64,000 nucleotides of DNA from Paenibacillus durus (GTDB lineage: Bacteria > Bacillota > Bacilli > Paenibacillales > Paenibacillaceae): NCBI RefSeq assembly GCF_000756615.1, contig NZ_CP009288.1, positions 5,146,001 through 5,210,000 of the forward strand. The letters run 5' to 3'. A program made the position numbers and the translations under genes. Below the pieces are notes generated by a model. That model was not told where the DNA came from and ran no database searches. It worked only from the letters and a program-made list of their open reading frames with translations. Of the stretch, positions 1 to 9,206 are shown in pieces. How positions within the stretch are numbered: the stretch's first letter is position 1; each line of letters begins with the position of its first letter.

Positions 1-1307
1 GGTGCTTCCCGCTGTTTGCGCTGCTGGTGTCGCTGCTCTGCCGCCTCCAGCAGTCTCGACGTGTCGGTCATAGATGCGCCCAGGTGCTCCGGCAACGCCG
101 GACGGGTTCCCGCCCGCTGACCGATTTCCATCTCGCGCACCCGCCACGGCGCTCGTCCCTCATACTCAATCGTCAGTTCCGTGGGGTCTGCCGGGTCATA
201 AACCACCTCGACCGTACAGCCAATGACCGTCAGGCCCACTTCGTACTTTCGGTTCATGAAGCTAATGCAGCCCGACTTGTCGACCTTCCGCTTTTCACTA
301 TGCAAGAACGCGTCCGCCAAGGTATCCGGGTCCATGAACCGCAGCGCTTTCTTGTCACTCCGAAACGCCGTTTCCGGGCTTTGCTTGTCCGGCAGGGCGG
401 AGTGGGGCTTGTGCTGGTAGCACTCCGAGAGCCATACCTCGAAGCGCTCATTCAACTGCTCGAGTGTCTTCGGCTTCTCCAAGGCGACTTCGCTCAGAAA
501 CGAATCGACGATTTGGTTAAACCGTTCGACCTTGCCTTTGGATTCAGGCGAGTAGGGCTTCGCATAGAGCAGCCGGGTTCCGAGCTTGGAACATATCCGG
601 GTCATGGCTTGGGTACGGTACTGCTTGCCGTTGTCAAAATAGACCGCTTCTGGTACCCCATACTTCTGGATCGCTTGGCGAAACGCCGATTCGACCAGCC
701 GCTGGTCCATGACCGGCACAAACTCCCCATGCAGAATAAACCTTGTAGCGTCGTCAATGAACACGACCAGATACACCTGTTTCATCGTCCCGCTTTCGCC
801 AAGGGGCAAATACGGTCCGTATTTGAGGTCTGACTGCCACAGCTGGTTCCGGTGGCGCTGCTGGAAGCGTCTGGCGGCAACCCCGGATTCGGCGTACATC
901 CGCAGATGGCGCGAGCTGTAGCCACAGGCAGTCAGTCTCTCCTGCAGGGTACTACGCTTAATTTGGCCCGGCGAAATCCGCCCTTCCCATTCTAAAATCT
1001 GAATGAGCTGTGCGACGCTGCGGCCGGGGACCTCCCGGCGCAAGAGAATCGCTTGCTCGAGCACGGCGGTAGGAAGAATCTCTTCGGAGGGCTGCCGCCC
1101 TTTGCCTTTGGGCTTCAGGCCGGTAAATCCTTCGCTCCGGTAACTCGCCAAATACCGGCGCAAGGTACGTTCGGAGAGTCCGGTTTGCTTACAAATCTGC
1201 GCTTTCATCTCCCGGGCTTTGGCCGGGTCCAGCCCTTCGGCAAGCAGGGGAGCGAGAAGCTGCATCCGCTCTGCGGCGAGGGCTTCGGCTTTCTTTTGGT
1301 CTTTCAT
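1..1307 (-). CDS. DDE-type integrase/transposase (Mu/IS481-like), 3' end beyond window
   Basis: The minus-strand frame stays open from an ATG at 1307 to the window edge, so the C-terminus is missing. The start follows a GGAAGGAG ribosome site. An N-terminal helix-turn-helix (SERTLRRYLASYR) is followed by an rve-type catalytic core: first Asp in WQSDLKYGPY, second Asp in YFDNGKQYRT and Glu in SKGKVERFNQ. The C-terminal part after the core resembles the beta-barrel of Mu-type transposases. It lies 40 bp downstream of a DUF6431 gene on the same strand. In Bacillota such transposases are often followed by an ExeA/TniB-like AAA ATPase, which would lie outside this window. Catalysis of DNA strand transfer is inferred from the family. 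Confidence 0.85.
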   Translation of the reverse strand, partial: MKDQKKAEALAAERMQLLAPLLAEGLDPAKAREMKAQICKQTGLSERTLRRYLASYRSEGFTGLKPKGKGRQPSEEILPTAVLEQAILLRREVPGRSVAQLIQILEWEGRISPGQIKRSTLQERLTACGYSSRHLRMYAESGVAARRFQQRHRNQLWQSDLKYGPYLPLGESGTMKQVYLVVFIDDATRFILHGEFVPVMDQRLVESAFRQAIQKYGVPEAVYFDNGKQYRTQAMTRICSKLGTRLLYAKPYSPESKGKVERFNQIVDSFLSEVALEKPKTLEQLNERFEVWLSECYQHKPHSALPDKQSPETAFRSDKKALRFMDPDTLADAFLHSEKRKVDKSGCISFMNRKYEVGLTVIGCTVEVVYDPADPTELTIEYEGRAPWRVREMEIGQRAGTRPALPEHLGASMTDTSRLLEAAEQRHQQRKQREA

Positions 1308-1347
1308 GGGTCGGTAAACTCCTTCCTGAAATGAACTCAAGGAGAGT

Positions 1348-1893
1348 CTACCGTAGAGCCGGGGCGGACAGATAGGCAAAACGGGTATGTACCCACAAAT
1401 GAGCGTTTGCGACGGGGCGGACAAGTCTGGCCAGCCAGCCGGGTCCTTGCTGACGAAAGGCGGGGGCGGAGGTCATACGCAGGTGATCCGAAGCTTCGGG
1501 GGACCCGGGAGCGAGGCCGGACATCCGAGCCTCCAGCGCCTGCAGAACGAGGATGAAGTAGATAGAGAGCACGCGAAACCAGACCTTCCAACGCCGTAAC
1601 GTAGAGGTTTCCGCGCAGGCGGTCACGGACGCCTCCGGCTCCGTGACCGCCTGTTCGATACAACGGGAATCGTACCGTTTATAGGGAATGAGTAGATCCG
1701 GGAGCTCATGGTGAATCCTGCGGCATCCCGCACACCGGAGTCTGCGAATCACCAGTTGGCGCAGCTCACCACCCCCACCCCGGACCTTCCGCTCCCGGCT
1801 ACCGATAATCTCCAGGTTCTCTGTGCAGCACGGGCAGGGCACCTCCTCCGCACCCCTGACGAAAAACACCAGGGATCTTTTCAACCAGCGCAT
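1348..1893 (-). CDS. DUF6431 zinc-finger-like protein of a transposon
   Basis: A 181-residue protein of unknown function that fits the DUF6431 family of Bacillota. It has two Cys pairs near the N-terminus (PCPCC around residue 20; CAGC about residue 54) that could form a zinc ribbon, and a conserved IHHELPDLLIPYKRY segment. It reads directly into the DDE transposase with a 40-bp gap, so it probably belongs to the same mobile element, possibly as a DNA-binding accessory protein (inference). The start could be the ATG at 1893 or the TTG three codons on. The last 60 residues are poor in recognisable motifs. Confidence 0.65.
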   Translation of the reverse strand: MRWLKRSLVFFVRGAEEVPCPCCTENLEIIGSRERKVRGGGGELRQLVIRRLRCAGCRRIHHELPDLLIPYKRYDSRCIEQAVTEPEASVTACAETSTLRRWKVWFRVLSIYFILVLQALEARMSGLAPGSPEASDHLRMTSAPAFRQQGPGWLARLVRPVANAHLWVHTRFAYLSAPALR

Positions 1894-1903
1894 ACTCTGT
1901 TAC

Positions 1904-2005
1904 AATGACCATGTCTAATGATGAAGGATATTTCCGGTGCGGCCTGTGCTAGCAGGCATACACGCGATGGAAGTATCCTTTTTCCTTTGCTAGAATACGG
2001 TCATT
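1904..2005. repeat. Imperfect inverted repeat pair beside the DUF6431 transposon
   Basis: The block at 1904-1935 (starting AATGACC and ending AAGGATATTTCC) recurs in inverted form at 1969-2005, with mismatches and a small indel, around a 33-bp GC-rich centre. It lies just upstream of the DUF6431 gene, where the end of the element would be expected. Paired sites of this kind are typical of subterminal transposase-binding sites in Mu/Tn7-like elements. The role is inference. Confidence 0.4.
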
Positions 2006-2061
2006 ATATCTGGCAACTTCCGGACAGGCAATCCCGCCAGCTTCGCGGCGTTATGCTTTAG

Positions 2062-2337
2062 CAGAAACACAAGTACATTGATCTGCTCAAGGAAAAGGAG
2101 ATTCGGATCAGCATGGACGGGAAGGGCCGAGCGACAGACAATATTGTCATTGAGCGCTTTTGGCGCAGCCTAAAGTACAACGAAATTTACATCAACGAGT
2201 ATGGCAGTCCAAGAGAGACCCGGCAGGGTGTAGGAGGATATATCCATTTGCATAATCACTACCTGCCTCATCAGTCCCTGCAAAACCATACGCCGGCTGC
2301 TGTGTATAACCAGGAGGTCATGCTTTCATCCACATAG
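2062..2337 (+). pseudogene. IS3-family OrfB transposase, 3' fragment
   Basis: Only the C-terminal part of the IS3 OrfB catalytic core remains. It includes ISMDGKGRATDNIVIERFWR, which carries the final catalytic Glu, and then KYNEIYINEYGSPRE. The same frame is open back to 2062, directly after a TAG. Nothing of the first two thirds of the transposase is seen. The fragment is about 90 residues against about 280 for a full OrfB, so it is inactive. Confidence 0.85.
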
Positions 2338-2432
2338 GAATAAGGTGAAGGGAACTTTGTTCCCCTCCCGCGCCTTCGCTTGGGCCTTGTCCTCCACCTA
2401 CAACAGCTCTACTTTTCACTTTGCACTTTTTT

Positions 2433-2756
2433 TCACACCTTAAATATATTCAAATCTCTGTCTTGACATCTTGTAGCACCATAAATTTCCCCGGTAAAAT
2501 GAAACAAAATAACCTGATCACCCATGCTGCTGACAAAATTATAGATCCCCGTCGCCGCTGTAAGCCTGACCTCATATCCGGTTTCCTCTTTGACCTCACG
2601 CCGCGCGGCCTCCGGAATATCTTCTCCCGGCTCGATCCGGCCAGATGGAAAATTCCACATATCCCGGACGGACGGTTTATTTTCCTTGATCATCAGCACC
2701 TTCCCGTCCCGCAGGATCGATACGCTAACGACCAGAACTGTTTTTGATGGTGGCAT
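2433..2756 (-). pseudogene. NUDIX hydrolase, 3'-truncated
   Basis: The start chosen is the ATG at 2756, which follows AAAGGA at normal spacing. The protein opens with a beta strand (KTVLVVSVSIL) and has a full Nudix box (GRIEPGEDIPEA, then RREVKEETGYE), the Mg-binding signature of nucleoside-diphosphate-X hydrolases. Homology stops after FHFTGEIYG. From there the frame runs into a 36-bp sequence (2449-2484) that also lies at the break point of an IS4 remnant at 8.5 kb. About 40 C-terminal residues are missing compared with typical members. The substrate cannot be told. Confidence 0.75.
2449..2484. repeat. 36-bp direct repeat, copy 1
   Basis: This is identical base for base to 8498-8533 and in the same orientation. 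It begins TTCAAATCTCTGTCTTG and ends TGTAGCACCATAA. The similarity ends sharply on both sides. It sits exactly where the truncated NUDIX gene loses homology. Confidence 0.85.
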
Positions 2757-2890
2757 ATTGATTCCTTTCAGGATGTTAAACAAATCTAACAAAATCAACA
2801 TAACTTTTCTCAGTAGATTACTGACTATTCATATTATTATCACCTGTAAACCGTTTAAGACTGCGACAACCCAAAATTAAAAATAGAACA

Positions 2891-3706
2891 CTAAAAAGGT
2901 AAATCTAATTGTATCTCCTCTTCACTTCCAGGTTGAATGATGACTTGAAAAGAGCTATCAAACCATTGAATAAGAAGAGTCTTGCGACCGGTCTGAAGAA
3001 TTTCATTCCTGTAACGATCTAAATCATAAATCTCGAAAGGTTCTAAGGATGCACCATTGATAACACGTGATAGGACAGCAATGATTTTACAATCTCGATC
3101 CTCGATCTCTATAGCCCAATTTTCATCTAGACTCATCTCCATTTTGATTATTTTGTTCCCTTTTATATTTGAGGAGTTCGATTGCTGCATCCTTTTCATC
3201 ATTATATTTAACAATACTTCATCCAACTCTACTGGTTTTCCATCCATCACGATATGATTATCTTTAATTTCTATTGCTTCTAATCCTCTCTCAGCAAAAA
3301 TTTGAAATTTCCCGTTTAGTACATACTCTCTGGGTTCAAAAATTTTTTGAATTAAATAGGCTATCCAATCTAAAATATAATCAGAGTCATCAGGCCCCTC
3401 CCATATTAAACTGCGACCATCATTAGCAGGTATCCAAAACAACCATAGGTCAGGCTGGCAACCCGGAGGGGTATTGTAATCCAGAATAGAACCATCTATT
3501 GTTTGACCATTATTCCTGAAATCATTGGGATCAAAATAAAACTCTCCTTCTACACCATACTTACCCTCGACATCCCCCTGTAATTGCAGCATATTAACGT
3601 CTCTCTTCATTCTGCGTGTACGTGCTAAACCAGTAATAAGAGCATAAGTCTCATAGTCTAAGCGTTTATTGAGGGCCAGTTCTTTCTTGTGCTTATCTTT
3701 CAACAA
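2891..3706 (-). CDS. Hypothetical protein, possible orphan immunity protein
   Basis: A 271-residue cytoplasmic-looking protein with no signal peptide or membrane segment. It probably starts at the TTG at 3706 after a GGGAG site. It is acidic and rich in Trp and aromatics (PDLWLFWIPANDGRSLIWEG; IQWFDSSFQVIIQPG) and ends in LDLPF. I do not recognise a family. It is AT-rich, like the other small genes downstream of the Rhs array. That position suggests an accessory immunity gene, but only by context. Confidence 0.55.
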   Translation of the reverse strand: MLKDKHKKELALNKRLDYETYALITGLARTRRMKRDVNMLQLQGDVEGKYGVEGEFYFDPNDFRNNGQTIDGSILDYNTPPGCQPDLWLFWIPANDGRSLIWEGPDDSDYILDWIAYLIQKIFEPREYVLNGKFQIFAERGLEAIEIKDNHIVMDGKPVELDEVLLNIMMKRMQQSNSSNIKGNKIIKMEMSLDENWAIEIEDRDCKIIAVLSRVINGASLEPFEIYDLDRYRNEILQTGRKTLLIQWFDSSFQVIIQPGSEEEIQLDLPF

Positions 3707-3769
3707 AATCCCAACTCCCTTACAGGATCTCCAAATTTAGGTGCGTTATGGTTTCGGGATGCAAGTATA

Positions 3770-4345
3770 TTATTTAACTTTAATATTTTCCTTCTTTTCT
3801 TTAAATTCTGGTCCCTCATAGTATTCAATATATAAAGTATTTTCTAATAATTCTGCTTTATATATTGCATTAGAAGGTACAGCAGTTGGGGAGAAATCCC
3901 TAATAATTTTTGTATACAATAAGGATTGATCGAATATATCTCTAAAAATCAATTTTCCTTCATCGTCTAAAAATAATATATTCCCGCTTTCTATTAATAT
4001 AGGATTGTAAAACGTATTCGAAATTTTAGTGCTTTCTGTATCATAAAAAAACACATAGCGATTGGGGCTGCCTAAACTTATTGTAACTTGGATTACATTG
4101 TTACTTAATATTTTGGTCATAGGCTCTTTTGGATATTCTTCTTCGAAAATGACTTGGTGGGTCTTATCAAATAGAGTTAATTTGAAGTTATCCTCACTTA
4201 TTTTTTTAATCTGCATATAATTTTCATTACTTAGAGAAATAGTACCGGCTGAATATACAATTTTTTCGTCTCGATTTCCGCAGGAAATGCAGAAAAAAAT
4301 AACGGATATAAATACTAGAACTGTGAAATAATTTGATTTCTTCAT
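3770..4345 (-). CDS. Putative lipoprotein of the Rhs-associated island
   Basis: The start is placed at the ATG at 4345 (MKKSNYFTVL) because AAAGGTG precedes it. The reading frame could extend 22 codons upstream, but that leader does not look like a signal peptide. A hydrophobic stretch ends in CISC followed by GNRDEK, a slightly atypical lipobox. This implies anchoring on the outer face of the membrane. The mature part is beta-rich and AT-rich, with repeated short strands. No known domain was recognised. It is a candidate extracytoplasmic immunity protein by neighbourhood only. Confidence 0.6.
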   Translation of the reverse strand: MKKSNYFTVLVFISVIFFCISCGNRDEKIVYSAGTISLSNENYMQIKKISEDNFKLTLFDKTHQVIFEEEYPKEPMTKILSNNVIQVTISLGSPNRYVFFYDTESTKISNTFYNPILIESGNILFLDDEGKLIFRDIFDQSLLYTKIIRDFSPTAVPSNAIYKAELLENTLYIEYYEGPEFKEKKENIKVK

Positions 4346-4458
4346 ATATTCACCTTTTATGTCGTTCAAAATTAAAGAGGTTGAAGATACACTTCTCCCA
4401 GTCTTTTCCATTTAGCTGGTAAGTTCCCCAAAGTATTGTGGTCAATAGATCGATGATT

Positions 4459-4995
4459 TTATTTCTTTTTTACTAATTCAAATATATCCCCACCTTCGTC
4501 TATTAAGAAATCTCCCTTATCACTAAGATAAGTTATATTCCCACTACCATAATAAAAATCTGTTAATGACTCATCATGGTAAATACTAATTTCTTTAAGC
4601 GTTTCAACATTAAGATCAGTGCTTTCCTGTAACCAATAAATATCAGACAAAAATTTTTCATCTGAACTCTTACTAACCTTGTAATAAATAGGCTTTACCT
4701 CTGCTTCTCCACCAAATTTTATTGAATTCGAAGAAAAGGAAATTTCCGTTCCTATAAGTTTTTTAATATCGTCCTCATCATTACTTGATCCACCTTGACC
4801 ATATGCATAGACATGAACAATCTTCCACGTACCCATAATGCTTTGTATCGAATCAAGCTTGGGACTTAGAGAGGAGTCAGAAGTCTCAGCAACAGTTGAA
4901 GGTATAACCGGCTTTGTACTCTCTATCTTTGTTCCACATGCGGTACTTAAAAAGGTATTCATAATCAGTATTACTGCCAATAATCCAATTTTCAT
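4459..4995 (-). CDS. Putative lipoprotein, paralogue of the lysozyme-module lipoprotein
   Basis: The start is the ATG at 4995 (MKIGLLAVILI), with GTGAGGA upstream. The signal peptide ends in STAC, a lipobox-like site. The mature protein carries a G-W-K-I-V...AYG pattern (GTWKIVHVYAYG) followed by LIGTEISFSSNSIKF. The frameshifted lipoprotein at 14,013-14,535 has the equivalent GDWKIDSVAAYG and LLGKKLTYSSQSIIF. That relative directly follows a lysozyme toxin tip, so this protein may be a spare immunity protein for the same toxin class (inference). Confidence 0.65.
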   Translation of the reverse strand: MKIGLLAVILIMNTFLSTACGTKIESTKPVIPSTVAETSDSSLSPKLDSIQSIMGTWKIVHVYAYGQGGSSNDEDDIKKLIGTEISFSSNSIKFGGEAEVKPIYYKVSKSSDEKFLSDIYWLQESTDLNVETLKEISIYHDESLTDFYYGSGNITYLSDKGDFLIDEGGDIFELVKKK

Positions 4996-5098
4996 ATGGC
5001 TAGTCCTCACAATAAACTTAATTTAGGAAAATTATCAAAAAAGGCCGCCAAAAAAATATTACGACAGCACTAAAAGCATATTACATAAGACTTATCGG

Positions 5099-6041
5099 TT
5101 ATTCCAAATCCTTTTCCTCAGACCAGATCGTCTCTCCATGAGCATTGATCTCAAAAGCAACCACTGTTTTTGCCTCCGAACATGGAACATTCCGTTTGCT
5201 CTCATTCAAATACATTTTCAGCAACCGTACCCCTCCATGTTGACAATTTTGCGTGAAAATCTCAAGGACAGGGTCGTGATCCTCCATTCTGCATTGTTCA
5301 TTTTGACGTAAATGTTCTACATTGTACCTGCCGGGACTCCTCTTTCTCAACATCCTCTACCGATTCGTATAATTGAATGAATATGGAGCCATTATCGAAT
5401 ACCATCGTTTGAAAAGCCTGCTTAAACTGAAGAAGGCGTTCGCGAGGAATATATTTATAATACTCCGGACCAAACCACATCATCCAAGTTGAACCAAACC
5501 ATATTTCATCTACATACATTGGAAATCCGGGAAGTGTCTTAGGGTTGATTATTGTTGTGGACTTATTCTTTTGAATGGTTTGAAGACCCTCCGTTGATTT
5601 TCCATACTTTTTATACTGACCAAGATCGGTATTACGCTGCCAAAAGAAATCGTCCTTTGGATACACACATGCAGCAATCCCTATTTTGCTCTCAAAGAAT
5701 CCATCCGTGAATTTTAACCAGTCCTCAAATGTTCTTTGTGTTGTTAAGGAATGAAGACTTATAGATAAGCAAGTAATCTGTCTACCCTTGTTGATTAAAA
5801 TCTCATGACCCTTTTTGTCAAATATAGTTATATAAATTGGCGGTTTTTGCAGCATATCTTTCTCAACACACTTTGTAAAAAGTTCCTCCTTAAAGGACAA
5901 CCCATCGTGTTTCGTAGAGGTAATGGAATGAAATTTATATGCATCAAATTCCGGAGCTGTCCGCAGCCAATTTGAAATATTAGGAAGATGTAGATGCTCA
6001 TTTTTGAAGAAAATAAGAATTTTTGAATGAGTTTCGCACAT
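5099..6041 (-). pseudogene. Hypothetical gene, probably frameshifted; possible immunity protein
   Basis: An ATG at 6041 after AAGGAG opens a 247-codon frame that ends at 5298. A second frame covering 5353-5099 overlaps its end and continues with similar composition. The simplest reading is one gene of about 310 codons broken by a frameshift near 5330 (GAGAAAGAGGAG region). Two separate overlapping genes cannot be excluded. The sequence is rich in Trp, Phe and Tyr (EIWFGSTWMMWFGPEYYKYI) and has no signal peptide. No family was recognised. Its place among Rhs-linked small genes suggests an immunity role, by context only. Confidence 0.5.
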
Positions 6042-6185
6042 GAATTAGAACTCCTTAACAAACAGACTATAACGAGGTAGCCAAAAAAGAACTACAGGCA
6101 AGAGTTAGTCTCGTTTATGGCAACTTATAACAAATGTCCATTTATGACTGTTTTATCAATAAATAGAAATATTCAAGTCAATTAT

Positions 6186-6704
6186 CTATTGCCATATTGT
6201 TTTTATTACTTTTCTCAGGTCATAATCATAGATGTTGAGATAGCTTTTAGGCGTAATGTATTGTCTAATAGATGCTCTCCTGATCGGATATACTATTTTC
6301 CATTTATCCACATTTAGATTGGCATATAATATAGTTTCGAGTTCCTTATCTTCCTCAAAACGTTCAACTTTACCTATCAATAAAAATCTATTTTCTACTT
6401 CAAACCATTTAAAATCGAACTCCTTTTCAGATAAATATTTGTTGGGGCTATTTCCAGACATTCTTACAGCAAGATCTTTTTCTAAATGTGAATTAATGTC
6501 TGTTTTTGCAATCCATCCTGTATCATCTACATATTTAGACTCTGTTACACAAATATATCTTCCGAACTCTAAATTTTGTTGTGCATCATCGAGCTTAACC
6601 GCAAACTTTATAGGAATAAAGTTTAGTACAATTGGAGTTACTATTACAATTAACGCAAATGTAAATATTGTTCTTTTCACCCTACCAACTATTCCCAGTA
6701 CCAT
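6186..6704 (-). CDS. Membrane-anchored candidate immunity protein of Rhs module 4
   Basis: The ATG at 6704 follows AGGGGGA and lies 11 bp after the stop of the Rhs tip fragment, the usual toxin-immunity spacing. Residues 10-30 form one membrane segment (TIFTFALIVIVTPIVLNF). The remaining 140 residues would lie outside the membrane. No domain was recognised. The single N-terminal anchor plus an external domain is shared with the candidate immunity proteins at 17,084 and 9,207. Confidence 0.6.
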   Translation of the reverse strand: MVLGIVGRVKRTIFTFALIVIVTPIVLNFIPIKFAVKLDDAQQNLEFGRYICVTESKYVDDTGWIAKTDINSHLEKDLAVRMSGNSPNKYLSEKEFDFKWFEVENRFLLIGKVERFEEDKELETILYANLNVDKWKIVYPIRRASIRQYITPKSYLNIYDYDLRKVIKTIWQ

Positions 6705-6715
6705 TTATATCCCCC

Positions 6716-7100
6716 TTATCTTGTAAACTTCAACAAAGTCGCTCCACTTGCAGCTTCGGGATATCTTATGGATCCAGTTAAGGAAAATCTATATTTCATC
6801 CTCAATACTTCAACAGCTTCTGAATAATCAGCCCATCCAAGCTTGAGCAAAACTATCTTTTCCACCTGTTCCTGTATTGCACGAATAAAACCATGAAGTA
6901 GGATTATCAAAGCATTACTATTCATATTTTTATTATCATATCCTGCATGTTCGGAATCGTCAGAATAATCCCCCCGAACTAGTCTTTCATGTCCATTCGG
7001 ATCAATATATCCCAAAGGATTATTCTCCACATACGTATACAAATTCAAACTCTTCAGATTCCAAATATCCCCTCTATACGTATCATAGTTTATAAAGCGG
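6716..7100 (-). pseudogene. Rhs tip fragment (module 4)
   Basis: The sequence NLYTYVENNPLGYIDPNGHE is the end of an Rhs core followed by the tip junction. Upstream, DTYRGDIWNLKS is still recognisable, but the expected GRFVSE is replaced by unrelated sequence (LPNTKLRFINY). The Rhs part is therefore cut at about 7085-7100. The downstream tip of about 90 residues (SNALIILLHGFIRAIQEQ and on) is not recognised and may be incomplete. No full-length gene is attached, so this is an orphan tip. Confidence 0.75.
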
Positions 7101-7540
7101 AGCTTTGTATTAGGAAGGTGGCAACCGAGAAAACTTTCACAATCACCAACAATTCTATCATCCTGCTTGCTATATAAGTATATTCGGCATCACCTATTTA
7201 ACTTGTTCTTCAACATGGCGCAAGATGGAGTTTGCTCTTATATCCTTCAATTCCAATAATTATATTAAATTTAACCTGTATCCGAATGGTAATAAGCTAC
7301 TTCATAGCGGGGGGCGGATGAACAATGGACATTATTGAATCAAAATATCCTGTCCAAATCTTTAAGAAAGCCATTTGTCCATGCGGCTCTTGATGAATAA
7401 AACGAATCTCTGGTTAGCCCTCAAACCCACAAAAAATAGGACTTGGCACATGGAAACTAAATTGTCGAACTACCAAACCCCTAATGTTATTATTAACCAG
7501 ACAATAACGTTTGGTCATTCACGCTTGTATCTTTAAATAA
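7101..7540. other. Gene-free stretch
   Basis: About 440 bp between two Rhs modules. No open frame with a credible ribosome site and no recognisable Rhs or IS sequence was seen on either strand. It is AT-rich and probably decayed. Confidence 0.5.
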
Positions 7541-7575
7541 AAAGGTCTCGGTAGTCGTAAACTACCAAAACCTTT
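7541..7575 (-). terminator. Rho-independent terminator after the module 3 lipoprotein gene
   Basis: On the minus strand an AAAGG...GGTAG / CTACC...CCTTT hairpin is followed by TTTTTATTT. It starts 17 bp after the stop of the lipoprotein gene. Confidence 0.7.
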
Positions 7576-7592
7576 AAAATAGCTAAGACATA

Positions 7593-8042
7593 TTATTCTT
7601 TTTTAGCAATAAAAGTATAATATAAAACTCCGTCTATTTTTTCTCTCTTTCCTTCTAATTCAGCTTTTTTAGAAGTGAAAATTACATAATTAGGATCTTT
7701 AGGTTTTTTTTCAATAGTATACTGTAATTTATTGGGATGTTCTGGGTCATAGGGTACCCTTTCTTCATGAACAACTTTATTTTTTAATACAAAAATCATT
7801 CCACTCATTAAATCCGTCTGGCCGGTATATTCTATACCTAAAGCATTACTTATTTCAGTATTGGAACTTCCCACCTGGAAAAAAACCATTTTATCCCATT
7901 CAAAATCCGTAAAATCATCAATGGAAATAACGCAAGTATTATTTGTAGAACATTTACTATCTATTATCTTATCGCTCATTTTAATATTAAAATCACAGCC
8001 TACAATAAATATTAGTGTAACTATAACAGTTAACATTTTCAT
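7593..8042 (-). CDS. Putative lipoprotein, candidate immunity protein of Rhs module 3
   Basis: A short signal peptide (MKMLTVIVTLIFIVGC) ends in a good lipobox (IVGC), so the mature 134-residue protein should be lipid-anchored outside the cell. The segment DFTDFEWDKMVFFQVGSS resembles small Gram-positive lipoproteins of unknown function. It also has two further Cys in the mature part (CSTNNTC). It lies 64 bp after a remnant of an Rhs tip and is followed by its own terminator. The Shine-Dalgarno site is weak. The immunity role is inferred from position. Confidence 0.65.
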   Translation of the reverse strand: MKMLTVIVTLIFIVGCDFNIKMSDKIIDSKCSTNNTCVISIDDFTDFEWDKMVFFQVGSSNTEISNALGIEYTGQTDLMSGMIFVLKNKVVHEERVPYDPEHPNKLQYTIEKKPKDPNYVIFTSKKAELEGKREKIDGVLYYTFIAKKE

Positions 8043-8106
8043 TTTGAAATGCTCATACTTTTAAAAATTTTGAGCATGCTTTTCCCCCATCTCTTAACTA
8101 ACTATA

Positions 8107-8350
8107 TTATTTATACAGTTTGGCTTGTTCCTCAGTAAACCCATTGTCATCAAGCAAATTCAGCCTTGCTTTTGCTGCTTGATATTGTTTAATCCGTGAT
8201 GATTCGTTCCTCACTGTCATTTTCGTCAGAATACTCTTCATCTTTGCCGTCTGATTTCTGTTCACTCCGTATATGGTTGCCGACAGGATCATACGAATAC
8301 GTCAGTTGCACCATGATCTTCTGGAACTGATTGCTGTGTGTCAGTTTTTG
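8107..8350 (-). pseudogene. Rhs remnant (module 3)
   Basis: Bases 8195-8345 match the YSYDPVGNRIRS...NDSEERIV coding segment of the intact rhs gene (19,570-19,720), with scattered substitutions and shifted frames. From about 8195 the sequence switches to an unrelated tail (KARLNLLDDNGFTEEQAKLY, then a stop at 8107), presumably the last residues of a former toxin tip. About 250 core codons are missing between the two parts, so it cannot make a working toxin. Confidence 0.75.
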
Positions 8351-8497
8351 GCAATGGAAAAGTGCCGAGATTTGCAGTGACGATTTTTGTAAATATGCAG
8401 CAAGAAGTAGTGTTTATGCATAGGTTGGACATGGAGCCTCTGTGGGCATGATTCCTTGCGAAGGGGCGAAGCCATGGGTTTCGTAACGGCTGATAAG

Positions 8498-8533
8498 TTC
8501 AAATCTCTGTCTTGACATCTTGTAGCACCATAA
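8498..8533. repeat. 36-bp direct repeat, copy 2
   Basis: This is identical to 2449-2484. Here it abuts the break point of the IS4-type transposase remnant. The two copies are 6 kb apart and in the same orientation. Confidence 0.85.
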
Positions 8534-8998
8534 CATGTAGTTTATCCCCGGCTCAATCCCCATGAAACGGGGCCCAGGGCAAGCTGGATTTCCCCACGGT
8601 CATGGTCGTGGAATCCACCAGCAGCAGTTCTTTGGGGATACGATTCGGCGGGTTTCCCGATTACATTTACGGACGATGAGGTGAAAAAGGTCCTTGAACA
8701 CCACAAAAGGTACCTCGGCTGCTTTTCCCGAAAAACTGGAATAATGAACGGCAGGCAAACCGCTGGCTAATGCACAGTCCGCTCCAGCACGATACCCGAA
8801 CCATTCATGGATTGCTGCGACACACCAGTACTGCAACAAGGTATGTCGCGTGAATTTTCGTGCCTTGTGATGATAGCCCGCCGTTTTGACTACGGTTGTC
8901 ACTTCTTCCGGCGTCAAAATCGATTGAAGGATGAACGGGATCGTGATAGACTTTTTCATGAGAGTCGTCATCTTTCGGTTGAGTTTGTAGGGGTACAA
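8534..8998 (-). pseudogene. IS4-family transposase, N-terminal remnant
   Basis: The N-terminal domain (RHTLLQYWCVAAIHEWFGYR) and the first DDE region are visible. The first catalytic Asp lies in LLLVDSTTMTVGKSSLPWAP, but only if a one-base frameshift near 8640 is corrected. A second one-base insertion interrupts HGIEPGINYM just before the break at 8534. The second Asp and the Glu are absent. It is inactive. Confidence 0.8.
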
Positions 8999-9120
8999 AC
9001 ATTTTACCGAGTTGACGGCTCTTTTTCTACCATTTAGTGGTTAATCAACAGGCGTGACCCTAGTTTAAATAGTAAATTCGGTCTTCATATCCGTTATATA
9101 TTAAAATTTTCTCTTTAAAA

Positions 9121-9158
9121 TAAAAAAGACCACATGGAGACTTTAGCTCGCATGTAGC
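9121..9158 (-). terminator. Terminator after the module 2 immunity-like gene
   Basis: On the minus strand CTACATGCGAG pairs with CTCCATGTGG and is followed by TCTTTTTTA. It closely resembles the hairpin at 12,083-12,116. Confidence 0.75.
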
Positions 9159-9206
9159 CTTGTAAAGTAATTATCAATCTTTATCGTAGTATTAAAGAAA
9201 CTTCTT

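Noticed and set aside
27..833. 268-codon plus-strand frame at the left edge
   Set aside because: It is opposite the DDE transposase, whose minus-strand frame has a ribosome site and the catalytic motifs.
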